From Solobacterium sp. (GTDB lineage Bacteria; Bacillota_I; Bacilli_A; Erysipelotrichales; Erysipelotrichaceae), in contig JAKVJO010000003.1 of assembly GCA_022486935.1 (NCBI GenBank), forward strand, positions 1 to 60,198: a stretch of DNA of 60,198 nt, given 5' to 3'. A program made the translations under genes and the position numbers. This document shows, in pieces, positions 6,863 to 18,271 of the stretch (positions are counted from its first letter, which is position 1; each line of letters starts with the position of its first letter). A model generated the notes under the pieces. That model did no database searches. It was not told where the DNA came from and was given only the letters and a program-made list of their open reading frames with translations.

Positions 6863-9259
6863 GTGAATAAAACTGAACATCAAAAAAGAAATATAGTCCT
6901 GATTGTGTTTGCGGTACTGATTGGACTTGCGGCAGGGTATTATTGCCTGAACGCATCCGACCTGAACCGGAAAGTGAATCAGGGCTATTCTTATGCAAGC
7001 ACCGGCTATGATACTGGCTCAGTCACGTTATCTGAAACGGGGGTAAGTCAGTCATTCACTGCTTCAGATACTTATCTGAATGGCTTCTCCGTGACACTCT
7101 ATGATGTGGATACGGAAACTGATGCAGTGATTCATATTACGATTGCCGATGAGAATGGCAATGAACTGTTCCATAATACCCAGACACTTGAGGTACTGCG
7201 GTTCAACAGTTACAGCGACAGTTCCAGATCAACCACAGTGGAATTCGATGATCTGAATCTGCCGGTGGAAGAGAACAGTACCTACAGTCTGTCCATCAGC
7301 TGCACTGCCTGTACAGGCGACTGTCCGTCTGTCAAAACGGTTGAGAATCCCACCAGCCCATGTCTGAATAATCTGTCTTCCTTCATGACGGTGGATGGCA
7401 TTACGCAACAGAACCGGTGCGTGCTGATGGGCAGTCAGTCGTTCTACCATTACCACAATTACGCAGCGGATGTCATTGCGGCAGTGCTGATCCTGTTTGC
7501 CGTGATCCTGGGCATTCTGTTTCTGCCGGAAAAGATCATGCATGTAATCACTGCTGCGGCAGTCTTTGCCGTGCCGCTGTTTGTGTTCTGGTCATTTGAA
7601 ACAGTGACCGGCAACTTCTCCTATATCACCAATCAGAGTGTTCTTGGCTATACATTCCTGCTGCTGTATCTGATCTATCTGCTATGTATCTCCATCGGCG
7701 GAATCAGGATCGGCGGCAGTCTGTACCTGATTGTTGCCAACCTGCTGTCACTGGCAGACTATTTCCTGTATCAGATGCGCGGGGTCCATCTTTCGTTCGC
7801 AGACTTTGAGTCGATCGGTACAGCCGCAACGGTAGCCGGCGGATATGAGTATCATCTGCCTCCGGTTTATGTCATTGTCACATTCCTGACCTGTTCTGTA
7901 CTGATATTGATATGGAACAGCGCACTCAAACTGAAACATAAGAAGAAATGGATTCTCAAAGGATCCGGAGCAGTCTGTTCCCTGACAGCCCTGGCACTGC
8001 TGATCAGCAGCTTCCAGCCGACGATATTCAATAACTGGGATCCCCAGCTGAACTACAGCTCCACCGGCTGGCTCTATGCAAGCCTGGGTCTTGCCAGTCA
8101 GTCTGTTGATGCGCCATCCCATTACAGTTCTGCAGGTGCACAGAGCCTGCTGAAATCTGCCGATGCAGAAACACTGGATAATACAACACCGGTACGGCTG
8201 ATTGTCATCATGAACGAGAGCTTCGCGGATCTCAGTGTACTTGGTGAACTGGATACTTCAGAAGATGAACTGAGCTTCTATCATGAACTGGAAGACAATG
8301 CAGAAAAAGGATATCTTGCCGTCAATGTATTCGGCGGCGGTACCGCAGACAGTGAATGGGAGATGCTGACAGGCGGCAGTACGAGGCTGCTTTCCTCCGG
8401 TGCATCTTCTCCCTATACCATGCTCAACAGCGGCCAGGGGCTGACCAACAAGAGCAGTATGGCCTCAGCACTGGCTGAGGAAGGCTATGAGACGATCTTC
8501 TTCCACCCGTATAACGGAGCCAACTACCATCGGGATACCGTGCTTTCAAAACTGGGCTTTGATACCTGCTGGTTCTATGGAACTGAAGATGATACCGACT
8601 ATGACTTCCTGAGATCATTCCCGTCTGATGCGTCAGACTATGAACATCTGGAACAGATGCTGGATGATTCTTCAGATGAACCGATCTTCATCTACAACAC
8701 CACGGTGCAGAATCACGGCGGCTACAACGATGCCCAGAATGCAGATGTAGATGTGCATCTGGAGAACATGGACAGCCAGGAGACGGACCTGTATCTTTCA
8801 TTGATCAAACAGTCAGATGAAGATCTGGAAGAACTGATCGATTATCTGAAAGAAGACGATACACCGACCATGCTGGTATTCTTCGGAGATCATCAGCCGG
8901 GACTGTCCAGTGACTTCTATACGGAAATGTTCACAACGGATGACCCGGATGATGAGACACTGGCGAGAAAGTACATGGTGCCGTATCTGATCTGGACCAA
9001 CTATGATCGAGAGACCAATGATGTACCGTACATGAGCCTGAACTACTTCAGTGCCTATGTGATGCAGGAAGCCAATATGGAACTGACTGACTTCCAGAAG
9101 TACCAGCTGAACTTCATGGAGCAATATCCGGTGCTCGGCTATACCGGAATCTATGAAGCAGATGGCACATTCACCTCTTATGACGATCTGAGTGAAGAAC
9201 AGGAGTCAGATCTGAATGAATATCAATCTGTCCAGTATTACTGGCTGGCAGACAGCTGA
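6863..9259 (+). CDS. LTA-synthase-like phosphoglycerol transferase (sulfatase superfamily)
   Basis: The 798-residue membrane enzyme starts at GTG; the next codons lead straight into a transmembrane helix (about 10-30), which supports this start. A beta-rich outer domain (about 35-185) precedes four or five further helices (190-385). The extracellular sulfatase domain (about 420-760) begins with IVIMNESFADL (metal-binding Glu). It continues with NVFGGGTADSEWEMLTGG, whose Thr is the likely nucleophile, and FFGDHQPG (metal-binding Asp/His). This is the LtaS/YfnI pattern, transferring glycerol-phosphate from phosphatidylglycerol to wall or glycolipid acceptors. The extra outer domain between helices 1 and 2 is not part of classic LtaS. 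It is a single-gene unit, apparently leaderless. Confidence 0.88.
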   Translation: MNKTEHQKRNIVLIVFAVLIGLAAGYYCLNASDLNRKVNQGYSYASTGYDTGSVTLSETGVSQSFTASDTYLNGFSVTLYDVDTETDAVIHITIADENGNELFHNTQTLEVLRFNSYSDSSRSTTVEFDDLNLPVEENSTYSLSISCTACTGDCPSVKTVENPTSPCLNNLSSFMTVDGITQQNRCVLMGSQSFYHYHNYAADVIAAVLILFAVILGILFLPEKIMHVITAAAVFAVPLFVFWSFETVTGNFSYITNQSVLGYTFLLLYLIYLLCISIGGIRIGGSLYLIVANLLSLADYFLYQMRGVHLSFADFESIGTAATVAGGYEYHLPPVYVIVTFLTCSVLILIWNSALKLKHKKKWILKGSGAVCSLTALALLISSFQPTIFNNWDPQLNYSSTGWLYASLGLASQSVDAPSHYSSAGAQSLLKSADAETLDNTTPVRLIVIMNESFADLSVLGELDTSEDELSFYHELEDNAEKGYLAVNVFGGGTADSEWEMLTGGSTRLLSSGASSPYTMLNSGQGLTNKSSMASALAEEGYETIFFHPYNGANYHRDTVLSKLGFDTCWFYGTEDDTDYDFLRSFPSDASDYEHLEQMLDDSSDEPIFIYNTTVQNHGGYNDAQNADVDVHLENMDSQETDLYLSLIKQSDEDLEELIDYLKEDDTPTMLVFFGDHQPGLSSDFYTEMFTTDDPDDETLARKYMVPYLIWTNYDRETNDVPYMSLNYFSAYVMQEANMELTDFQKYQLNFMEQYPVLGYTGIYEADGTFTSYDDLSEEQESDLNEYQSVQYYWLADS

Positions 9260-9380
9260 TCTTGTATAAAAGCGGTATTCATGAGGTTTATGAACACCCA
9301 AAAGACACGCATATGATGCAGGATAACCGGGTGTTTTGGTATGTGAAAAAAGTCACGCTGGACTTCCATTGGTGCCATGA

Positions 9381-9386
9381 TATAAT
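9381..9386 (+). promoter_or_regulatory. -10 element of the pyr operon promoter
   Basis: TATAAT at 9381-9386 would start transcription near 9393 and give a leader of about 118 bases before pyrB. The -35 region (CTGGAC around 9358) is a poor match. Confidence 0.55.
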
Positions 9387-9408
9387 GTCTCAGATCTAAA
9401 ACTGAATC

Positions 9409-9490
9409 GGACACCTGGAAGGCGGCCACAACAATTACCTGCATAGGAAAATGATGCAGCCTTCGGGAATGTCCTGGGGGCTTCTTTTTT
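9409..9490 (+). promoter_or_regulatory. Transcription attenuator of the pyr operon (antiterminator/terminator pair)
   Basis: The terminator is AGCCTTCGGGA (9458-9468) with TCCTGGGGGCT (9472-9482), 11 pairs including wobbles around a 3-base loop, followed by TTCTTTTTT. A competing antiterminator can form from GGACA (9409-9413) with TGTCC (9470-9474) and GAAGGC (9418-9423) with GCCTTC (9459-9464), which would unpick the terminator. I cannot find the conserved PyrR-binding loop. An ATG at 9454 with AGGA five bases upstream opens a frame that runs through the terminator, in frame with pyrB. Translation could therefore couple to attenuation, in the style of the enterobacterial pyrBI leader. The structures are seen; the sensing mechanism is inferred. 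Confidence 0.7.
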
Positions 9491-9510
9491 CTGGAGGATG
9501 GAAAACGACT

Positions 9511-10380
9511 ATGAAGGATCTGCTTCGGCTCAGTAACTTAAGTACAGATGAAATTATCCATATTCTGGATGTCGCAAAAGAGTGCAAGGACGGCAAGCAC
9601 CGTGATGAATGCACTGATAAAGTTGTTGCCAACTGTTTCTTTGAGCCAAGCACCCGTACCCAGTACAGTTTCAATACCGCAGAATTAAGACTTGGATGCC
9701 GGGTCATCAGTTTCAATGCCGGCGTTTCCTCTATGCAGAAGGGCGAGACCTTCTACGATACCATGAAGACATTTGAAAGCTTTGGAACAGACGCACTGGT
9801 CATCCGCTCCAAAGAGAATGAATATTACAAACAGCTTGCCAACTTCCGCTGCCCGATCCTGAATGCAGGAGATGGCACCAAGGATCATCCGACCCAGTCA
9901 CTGCTGGACCTGATGACGATCCGTGAAGAATTCGGACACTTCGAAGGACTGAAGATTGCCATGGTCGGCGATGTGAAGTACTCCAGAGTGGTACATACCA
10001 ACATTGAAGTGATGAAACGGCTTGGCATGGAATGCTATGTCAGCGGACCGAAGGAATACCGTGAACCTGGGTTTGACTTCATTGATTTCGATGAAGCAGT
10101 CAGGACCATGGATATCATCATGTTACTGAGAGTGCAGAACGAACGTCACGAACAGAAGATGTCACTCTCCAATGAGGATTATCATAAATACTATGGCATG
10201 ACCATGGACAGGGTGGCACAGATGAAGGATACTGCAATCATCATGCACCCGGCACCATTCAACAGAGGTGTGGAAATCTGCGATGATGCAGTAGAATGTG
10301 ATAAGAGCAGAATCTTCACCCAGATTACCAATGGAGTCAATGTCCGAATGGCAGCACTGCTGAGAGCTTGGGAGGACTGA
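9511..10380 (+). CDS. pyrB: Aspartate carbamoyltransferase catalytic chain
   Basis: This 289-residue enzyme joins carbamoyl phosphate and aspartate, the committed step of UMP synthesis. The carbamoyl-phosphate motif STRTQYSF (about 49-56), the KDHPTQSLLDL block, LLRVQNERH and MHPAPFNRGVE are all present. The ATG at 9511 is chosen by homology and by GGAGG at 9493-9497, 13 bases away. The frame stays open upstream to 9451, so an N-terminally extended form initiated inside the attenuator is formally possible. No regulatory chain gene (pyrI) follows; pyrC begins four bases later. Confidence 0.95.
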   Translation: MKDLLRLSNLSTDEIIHILDVAKECKDGKHRDECTDKVVANCFFEPSTRTQYSFNTAELRLGCRVISFNAGVSSMQKGETFYDTMKTFESFGTDALVIRSKENEYYKQLANFRCPILNAGDGTKDHPTQSLLDLMTIREEFGHFEGLKIAMVGDVKYSRVVHTNIEVMKRLGMECYVSGPKEYREPGFDFIDFDEAVRTMDIIMLLRVQNERHEQKMSLSNEDYHKYYGMTMDRVAQMKDTAIIMHPAPFNRGVEICDDAVECDKSRIFTQITNGVNVRMAALLRAWED

Positions 10381-10384
10381 GGGA

Positions 10385-11644
10385 ATGTCAATCTTTCTCC
10401 GGAATGGACTTGTATATACCGGCGGTGAATTCCAGAAGAAGAATCTTCTGGTAAAAGACCGTGAAACCATTATCCAGACTGATCAGTGTCCGGACGATGC
10501 GGAAGTGATCGACTGTACTGGTTTTCATATTCTGCCGGGACTGATTGATCCGCATGTTCATCTGAGAGAACCAGGCCATTCTGAAAAAGAGACGATCCTG
10601 AGCGGTTCAAAAGCTGCTGCTCATGGCGGTTTCACTTCCATCTTCGCAATGCCCAATCTGAATCCGGTACCGGATTCTGTTGAACATCTCAACGTGGAAC
10701 AGAACATCATTGATCGTGATGCAGTTATTGGTGTATTGCCAGTGGCATCAATCACGCAAAATCAGCAAGGGGAGGCGATATCTGATATCGCCGCCCTTTC
10801 TATGCATACGATCCTCTTCTCAGATGATGGCGTAGGAGTACAGAGTGAAGCCATCATGGAACAGGCCATGAAGGAAGTCGCCAGATGCCATGGCGTGATC
10901 CTGGCCCATTGCGAAGACAACCGGCAGGTAGCCAGAGGCTGGCGGATCAATGCCGGCCATAAGGCGGAAGAACTCGGACTGATCGGCGTCAACAATGAGA
11001 GTGAAGCCAGTGAAGTCAGACGGAACATTGAACTGGTGCGCAAAACAGGATGCCAGCTGCATATCTGCCACATCTCGGCAAAGGAAAGTATTGAAGCGGT
11101 ACGCAGGGCAAGGAAAGAAGGCCTTCCGGTTACTGCAGAAGCGACACCGCATCATCTGCTGCTGTGTGAAGATGACATTACAGAAAACCACGGACGCTTC
11201 CGGATGAACCCGCCGCTGCGGTCCAGAGAGGATCAGCTGGCGCTGGTTGAAGCGATCCAGGATGGAACAGTGACCATGATCGCAACAGATCATGCACCGC
11301 ATACCAGGGAACAGAAAGATACCGATCTTGAACATGCATTAAATGGAATCGTCGGACTGGAGACTTCCTTCCCGCTGATCTATACATACCTGGTCAAGAC
11401 CGGAAAGATCACGATGGAGCGCTGCATGGAGCTGATGAGTATCAATGCCCATCAGACCTTCCACATGAAAGAACATGGCCTTGAGTTGGCAGATCTCTCA
11501 ATCTGGAATCTGGAAGAAGCGTACCAGATCAACCCGGATGAATTCCTGTCCATGGGCAAGAGCACACCGTTTGCAGGACAGACCGTATACGGCCGCTGTG
11601 AACTGACGATATCCAAAGGAACGATTGCATACAGGAGGAATTAA
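10385..11644 (+). CDS. pyrC: Dihydroorotase
   Basis: The 419-residue type I dihydroorotase cyclises carbamoyl-aspartate. The zinc-binding DPHVHLREPG (about 55-64), HCED and ICHIS segments and the catalytic ATDHAPHT near the C terminus are intact. It starts four bases after pyrB and stops two bases before carA, so it is translated from the same message. Confidence 0.95.
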   Translation: MSIFLRNGLVYTGGEFQKKNLLVKDRETIIQTDQCPDDAEVIDCTGFHILPGLIDPHVHLREPGHSEKETILSGSKAAAHGGFTSIFAMPNLNPVPDSVEHLNVEQNIIDRDAVIGVLPVASITQNQQGEAISDIAALSMHTILFSDDGVGVQSEAIMEQAMKEVARCHGVILAHCEDNRQVARGWRINAGHKAEELGLIGVNNESEASEVRRNIELVRKTGCQLHICHISAKESIEAVRRARKEGLPVTAEATPHHLLLCEDDITENHGRFRMNPPLRSREDQLALVEAIQDGTVTMIATDHAPHTREQKDTDLEHALNGIVGLETSFPLIYTYLVKTGKITMERCMELMSINAHQTFHMKEHGLELADLSIWNLEEAYQINPDEFLSMGKSTPFAGQTVYGRCELTISKGTIAYRRN

Positions 11645-11646
11645 AA

Positions 11647-12734
<1,088 letters not shown>

Positions 12735-12735
<1 letters not shown>

Positions 12736-15700
12736 TGCCAAGAAGAACAGACATTCACCGCATCCTCGTCATCGGCTCAGGCCCGATCGTCATCGGTCAG
12801 GCTGCAGAGTTCGACTATGCCGGAACACAGGCCTGCCTGTCATTGAGAGAAGAAGGCTACGAAGTCATTCTGATCAACTCCAACCCGGCAACGATCATGA
12901 CGGATACCCACATTGCCGACAAGGTATACATGGAGCCGCTGACTCTGGAATATGTCTCACGCATTATCCGCAAGGAGCGTCCTGACGCGATCCTTCCAAC
13001 CCTTGGCGGTCAGACCGGATTGAACCTGGCCATGCAGCTGAGCAAGAAGGGTGTCCTGGATGAGTGCCAGTGTGAAATTCTCGGAACTCCATTCAGATCC
13101 ATTGAAAAAGCAGAAGACCGTCTACTGTTCAAGGAACTCTGTGAGAGTATCAATGAACCGACACTGCCTTCCTATGTTGCCCATACAATTGAAGAAGTAG
13201 TGGACTGCGCCAACAAGGTCGGCTATCCGGTCATCCTGCGTCCTGCCTATACATTGGGCGGAACCGGCGGCGGTTTTGCGGACAATGAAGAAGAAGTACG
13301 CGAAGTCGGCAAGAATGCACTGAAGCTTTCTCCGGTAACGGAAGTACTGGTGGAACGTTCCATCAAAGGCTACAAGGAAATTGAATATGAAGTCATGCGC
13401 GATGCCAATGACACTGCCATCGTCATCTGCAACATGGAGAACATTGATCCGGTCGGTGTCCATACCGGCGACTCCATGGTTGTCACTCCTTCCCAGACGC
13501 TGTCCAACAAGGAATACCAGCTGCTGAGAAATGCTGCACTGAAGATCATCCGTGCACTGGGAATTGAAGGCGGCTGTAATGTACAGTTTGCCCTGGATCC
13601 ATTCTCCTTCCACTACTATGTGATTGAAGTCAATCCGCGTGTATCAAGATCCTCTGCCCTGGCTTCCAAGGCAAGCGGCTATCCGATCGCAAGAGTATCT
13701 GCCAAGATCGCTGTCGGCCTGAGGCTGGATGAGATCCGGATTGCCAATACCTGTGCAGCGTTTGAACCGGCACTGGACTATGTTGTTACCAAGATTGCCA
13801 GATTCCCGTTCGACAAGTTCCCGAAGGCAGATCATTCGCTGAGCACACAGATGAAGGCAACCGGCGAAGTCATGGCCATTGGCAGAACAATGGAAGAATC
13901 GCTGCTGAAAGCAGTGCGATCACTGGAGATCGGTGTTGATCATCTGTACATGGAGAAGTTCGATACGATGCCGACAGAAGAGATTCTGGAAAGTGTCAAG
14001 ACACCGACAGATGAACGGATCTTTGCGATTGCCGAACTGTTCCGCAGAAAAGTAGATATGATGCGCATCTATGATGCGACCAAGATTGATGTCTTCTTCC
14101 TCGACAAGGTGCATCACATTGTGGCAGTGGAAGACAGAGTCAAGAAAGATCCTTCTGAGAAGAATCTGATCAAAGCCAAGAAGTTCGGCTTTGGCGATCA
14201 TTACCTGGGCAGAATCTATGGCAAGAGCGAACCGGAGATGATCCGCTGGCGCCGTGAGCTTGGCATTGAGCCGGTCTACAAGATGATCGATACCTGTGCA
14301 AGTGAGTTCAGTGCGTATGTTCCTTACTTCTACTCCACCTATGCAAAGGAAAATGAATCGATCGTATCAAAGAAGAAAAAGATTGTCGTACTGGGCAGCG
14401 GCCCGATCCGTATCGGCCAGGGTGTAGAATTTGACTACTCCACAGTCCATGCAGTATGGACGCTGAAAGCAGCCGGCTATGAAGCAATCGTCATCAACAA
14501 CAATCCGGAGACGGTATCAACAGACTATACGCTGAGTGACAAGCTGTACTTTGAACCGCTGGATCTCGAAGATGTCATGAACATCCTGGATCTGGAAAAG
14601 CCGGATGGTGTCATCGTATCACTGGGCGGACAGACGGCAATCAACCTTGCCGCAAAGCTGACCGAGATGGGCGTTCCGATCTGCGGTACAGATCAGGCTG
14701 CGATTGACAAGGCAGAGAACCGCGATGCATTTGAAAACGTCTGCCGTACGATTGGCATTCCGGAACCGGAAGGTCAGGCAGTGACTGAGATCAATGAGGG
14801 TGTCAAAGTTGCCAACCGGATCGGCTACCCGGTGCTGGTACGTCCTTCCTATGTGCTTGGCGGCAGAGCCATGCAGATCGTCAATAACGATGAAGAACTG
14901 AAAGAATATCTGACCGGTGCAGTCCGGATTGATAAAGATCAGCCGGTGCTGGTAGACAAGTATGTCTCTGGCATTGAGGTGGAAGTCGATGCAGTATGCG
15001 ACGGAACAGATGTGCTGATTCCTGGAATCATGCAGCTGGTTGAAGCGACCGGCGTGCACAGCGGCGACTCCATGAGTGTCTATCCGCCATACAGCCTGAA
15101 TGACCAGGTGAAGGAAACCATCAAGGACTTCACAGTCAAGCTGGGCCTTGCCATTGGCATCAGGGGTCTGTTCAATATCCAGTTCATTGTGGATGCCAAC
15201 AATGCAGTATCTGTCATTGAAGTGAATCCGCGCTCCAGCCGCAGTGTACCGTTTATCTCCAAGAGCACCGGCATTCCGATGGCAGACATTGCCACCCGTG
15301 TCATGCTGGGTGAGACACTGAAGCAGCAGGGCTACTCCACCGGCGTCCTTCCGGAAAAGAAGCGCTGGTATGTCAAGACACCGGCATTCTCCTTCTCCAA
15401 GATCCATGGCCTCGATGCGTACCTGTCACCGGAGATGAAATCAACCGGTGAGGCAATCGGCTATGATGATACCCTGAACCGTGCACTGTATAAGTCACTG
15501 CAGGCAAGCAACCTCAGAGTCGTCAACTACGGCACTGTCTTTGTGACGATTGCCGACCGCGACAAGGACCGGGCAATACCGCTGGTCAAGCGTTTCTATG
15601 ATCTCGGCTTCAATGTAGAGGCAACTTCCGGCACTGCCGATGCACTCAAGGCAGCCGGCATCAAGACCCGTACCAAGAAGAAGTTAAGCGAAGGATCAGA

Positions 15701-15911
15701 AGAGATTCTGGATTCCATCCGCAAGGGACATATCACCTACATCATCAATACCCTGAGCCCGGGCGACTCCGGCACTTCCAGAGACGGTTACTTCATCCGC
15801 CGTACTGCAGTGGAAAACAACGTGACAGTATTCACTTCACTGGATACCGTCAATGTCCTGCTGAACATCCTGGAAGAGATCACCATGCAGGTCAGCCCGA
15901 TTGATCAGTAA
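12735..15911 (+). CDS. carB: Carbamoyl-phosphate synthase large subunit
   Basis: The 1058-residue subunit is full length, with the two homologous synthetase halves. Their starts, [20 protein letters not shown] and [20 protein letters not shown], lie about 550 residues apart. Each half has its ATP-grasp loop (TLGGTGGG and VLGGRAMQ) and the metal-site EVNPR. The C-terminal MGS-like allosteric domain begins near residue 935 ([15 protein letters not shown]) and is the usual binding site for UMP or ornithine effectors. Because the gene lies in the pyr operon, this copy should serve pyrimidines, perhaps also arginine. Confidence 0.97.
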
Positions 15912-15920
15912 GGAGACAGA

Positions 15921-16670
15921 ATGAAACAGGAACAGACATTATTCATTGAATCCAATGAATGCATCGCTCCTTCCGTCTTCAAGATGGTACTGTGGGGTGA
16001 CGCATCGTGGGTGGAACATCCGGGACAGTTTATCAACATTGCCATTCCGGGAAGATACCTGCGCCGTCCGATCAGTATCTGTGACTGGACTGAAAGCACA
16101 CTGACATTGATCTACAAAACAGTTGGGGAAGGAACTGCACAGCTGTCACAGATGCATGCAGGTCAATCCCTGGATGTGCTGACAGGACTTGGCAATGGCT
16201 ACGATGCGGCATTTGAAGAGGAGCATTATCTGGTCATCGGCGGCGGAGTTGGTATTCCTCCGCTCTATGGATTGACTAAAGAACTTCTGAACCAGGGCAG
16301 GCAGGTAGATGTGATCCTTGGCTTCAATACTGCAAAGGAAATCTTCCTGCTGGAAGAATTCAGGCAGCTTGGTGCCAATGTGCATCTTGCTACAGCAGAT
16401 GGCAGTGCAGGATCAAAAGGCTTTGTGACAGATGTCATGAAGGAAGAACACTTAACAGAAGTTCCGTATATGGCATGCGGACCGCTGCCAATGCTGAAGG
16501 CGGTATATCATACCTCCAACAGCCATGGCTGGATGTCACTGGAAGAACGGATGGGCTGCGGATTCGGCGCATGCATGGGCTGCAGCTTCAAGACAGTGAA
16601 TGGCTATAAAAGGATCTGTGCAGATGGGCCGGTACTGGCCAGTGAGGAGCTTCCATGGACAACCGACTGA
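15921..16670 (+). CDS. pyrK: Dihydroorotate dehydrogenase B, electron-transfer subunit
   Basis: The 249-residue subunit carries FAD and a 2Fe-2S cluster, and passes electrons from PyrD to NAD. The flavin motif RRPISICDW (about 50-58) and NAD-pocket VIGGGVGIPPLYGL are clear. The C-terminal cluster ligands lie in MGCGFGACMGCSF plus a later cysteine in RICADGPV. It overlaps pyrD by 16 bases, consistent with the PyrK-PyrD heterotetramer of anaerobic and gut Firmicutes. Confidence 0.95.
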   Translation: MKQEQTLFIESNECIAPSVFKMVLWGDASWVEHPGQFINIAIPGRYLRRPISICDWTESTLTLIYKTVGEGTAQLSQMHAGQSLDVLTGLGNGYDAAFEEEHYLVIGGGVGIPPLYGLTKELLNQGRQVDVILGFNTAKEIFLLEEFRQLGANVHLATADGSAGSKGFVTDVMKEEHLTEVPYMACGPLPMLKAVYHTSNSHGWMSLEERMGCGFGACMGCSFKTVNGYKRICADGPVLASEELPWTTD

Positions 16671-17572
16671 AGACATCACTTGGCAGCTGGCAGCTGGACA
16701 ATCCAGTGATCCCGGCCAGCGGAACATTTGGCTTTGGCTATGAGTTTGCCCAGTTCTATGATCTCGATCAACTTGGATCAATGGCACTGAAGGGCACCAC
16801 AAAAGATCCCAGATTCGGCAACCCGACACCGCGTATTGCTGAATGCGCAGAAGGCATGATCAATTCTGTCGGTCTGCAGAATCCCGGCATTGATGCAGTC
16901 ATTGCAAATGAACTGCCGAAACTGAAGCAGGTATATCACAAACAGGCAATTGCCAACATCGGCGGTTTCTCGGTAGAGGAATATGCAGAAGTCGCAAAGA
17001 AGTTTGATGCCGAAGAACAGATTGCACTGCTGGAAATGAATGTATCATGCCCGAATGTATCACATGGCGGAATGAGCTTTGGAACAGATCCTGACTGCCT
17101 GAAAGAAGTCATCAGGGCAGTCAAGGCAGTTACACATAAACCGGTCTATGCAAAACTGACCCCGAATGTCACTGACATCACAGTCATGGCAAAAGCGGCA
17201 GAAGAAGCAGGTGCAGACGGCATCAGCCTGATCAACACCCTGCTTGGTGCAAGATTTGACCTGAAGACAGGCAAACCGATTATTGCCAATGTCATGGGTG
17301 GATTCAGCGGCCCGGCAGTCAAGCCGGTAGCACTGAGAATGGTCTACCAGGTGTATGAAGCAGTGCAGCTGCCGATCATCGGTATCGGCGGAATCCGCAG
17401 TTCAGAGGATGTCATTGAAATGATGTCTGCCGGAGCATCGGCGATTGAGATCGGTGCCCAGAACTGTGTGGATCCATATGCATGCATGAAAGCAATTGAC
17501 GGTCTGATCCCATTGATGGACCGGCTTGGAATTGAACAGATCAGCGATGTGATCGGAAGGAGCCACAGATGA
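16655..17572 (+). CDS. pyrD: Dihydroorotate dehydrogenase B, catalytic subunit
   Basis: The 305-residue FMN enzyme oxidises dihydroorotate to orotate. The N-terminal NPVIPASGTFGFG, the substrate motif LEMNVSCPN with the catalytic Cys of class 1B, the phosphate-binding GIGGIRSSEDVIEMMSAGA and the overall length fit the NAD-linked PyrDB type. The start overlaps the end of pyrK and its own stop overlaps pyrF by four bases (ATGA). Confidence 0.95.
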   Translation: MDNRLKTSLGSWQLDNPVIPASGTFGFGYEFAQFYDLDQLGSMALKGTTKDPRFGNPTPRIAECAEGMINSVGLQNPGIDAVIANELPKLKQVYHKQAIANIGGFSVEEYAEVAKKFDAEEQIALLEMNVSCPNVSHGGMSFGTDPDCLKEVIRAVKAVTHKPVYAKLTPNVTDITVMAKAAEEAGADGISLINTLLGARFDLKTGKPIIANVMGGFSGPAVKPVALRMVYQVYEAVQLPIIGIGGIRSSEDVIEMMSAGASAIEIGAQNCVDPYACMKAIDGLIPLMDRLGIEQISDVIGRSHR

Positions 17573-18267
17573 AGAGAGATGTAATTATTGCCTGCGATTT
17601 TTCAAACAAGGAAACAACCCTGCAGTTTCTGGATCAGTTCACCGGCAGAAAGCCGTTTGTGAAGATCGGCATGGAGCTCTTCTATGCTGAGGGCCCGGAC
17701 ATGGTCAGGGAAATCAAAGCCAGAGGACATCAGATCTTCCTGGATCTCAAACTGCACGATATCCCGAATACCGTATACAAGGCAATGAAGAATGTCGCAG
17801 CGCTCGGTGTTGATATCACCAACGTCCACGCACTGGGCGGCATTGAAATGATGAAAGCGGCACAGAAGGCAGTGGATGAAGTGAATCCGGCAACCAAGCT
17901 GATCGCAGTCACCCAGCTGACTTCCACTTCAGAAGAGAACATGCATAACGAACTCGGCATCATGATGCCGATCAATGAATCCATCAAGCAGCTGGCAAGA
18001 AACACCAAGGCTGCAGGACTTGCAGGTGTCGTGTGTTCACCGCTTGAAGCAGGTCTTGTCAAAGAGGCATGCGGAGATGAATTCCTGACCGTGACACCGG
18101 GTATCCGGTTTGCGGATGATGCGGCTTCAGACCAGAAGCGGATCACCACACCGGCAAAGGCAAAAGAAATCGGCAGCAGTTACATCGTTGTCGGCCGTTC
18201 CATTACCGGCGCAAGCGATCCTGTCGCAGCGTATGAGCGCTGCATGAAAGAATTTGCGGAGGACTGA
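17569..18267 (+). CDS. pyrF: Orotidine-5'-phosphate decarboxylase
   Basis: This 232-residue TIM-barrel enzyme forms UMP from OMP. The catalytic D-K-D motif is LDLKLHDIPNTV (about 58-69), and the phosphate-binding end is VVGRSITGASDPVAAYE. It overlaps the pyrD stop by four bases. Confidence 0.95.
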   Translation: MKRDVIIACDFSNKETTLQFLDQFTGRKPFVKIGMELFYAEGPDMVREIKARGHQIFLDLKLHDIPNTVYKAMKNVAALGVDITNVHALGGIEMMKAAQKAVDEVNPATKLIAVTQLTSTSEENMHNELGIMMPINESIKQLARNTKAAGLAGVVCSPLEAGLVKEACGDEFLTVTPGIRFADDAASDQKRITTPAKAKEIGSSYIVVGRSITGASDPVAAYERCMKEFAED

Positions 18268-18271
18268 ACAG

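Noticed and set aside
9393-9460. PyrR-binding anti-antiterminator in the pyr leader
   Set aside because: The conserved loop sequence typical of PyrR targets could not be found, so the attenuator is reported without assigning PyrR.
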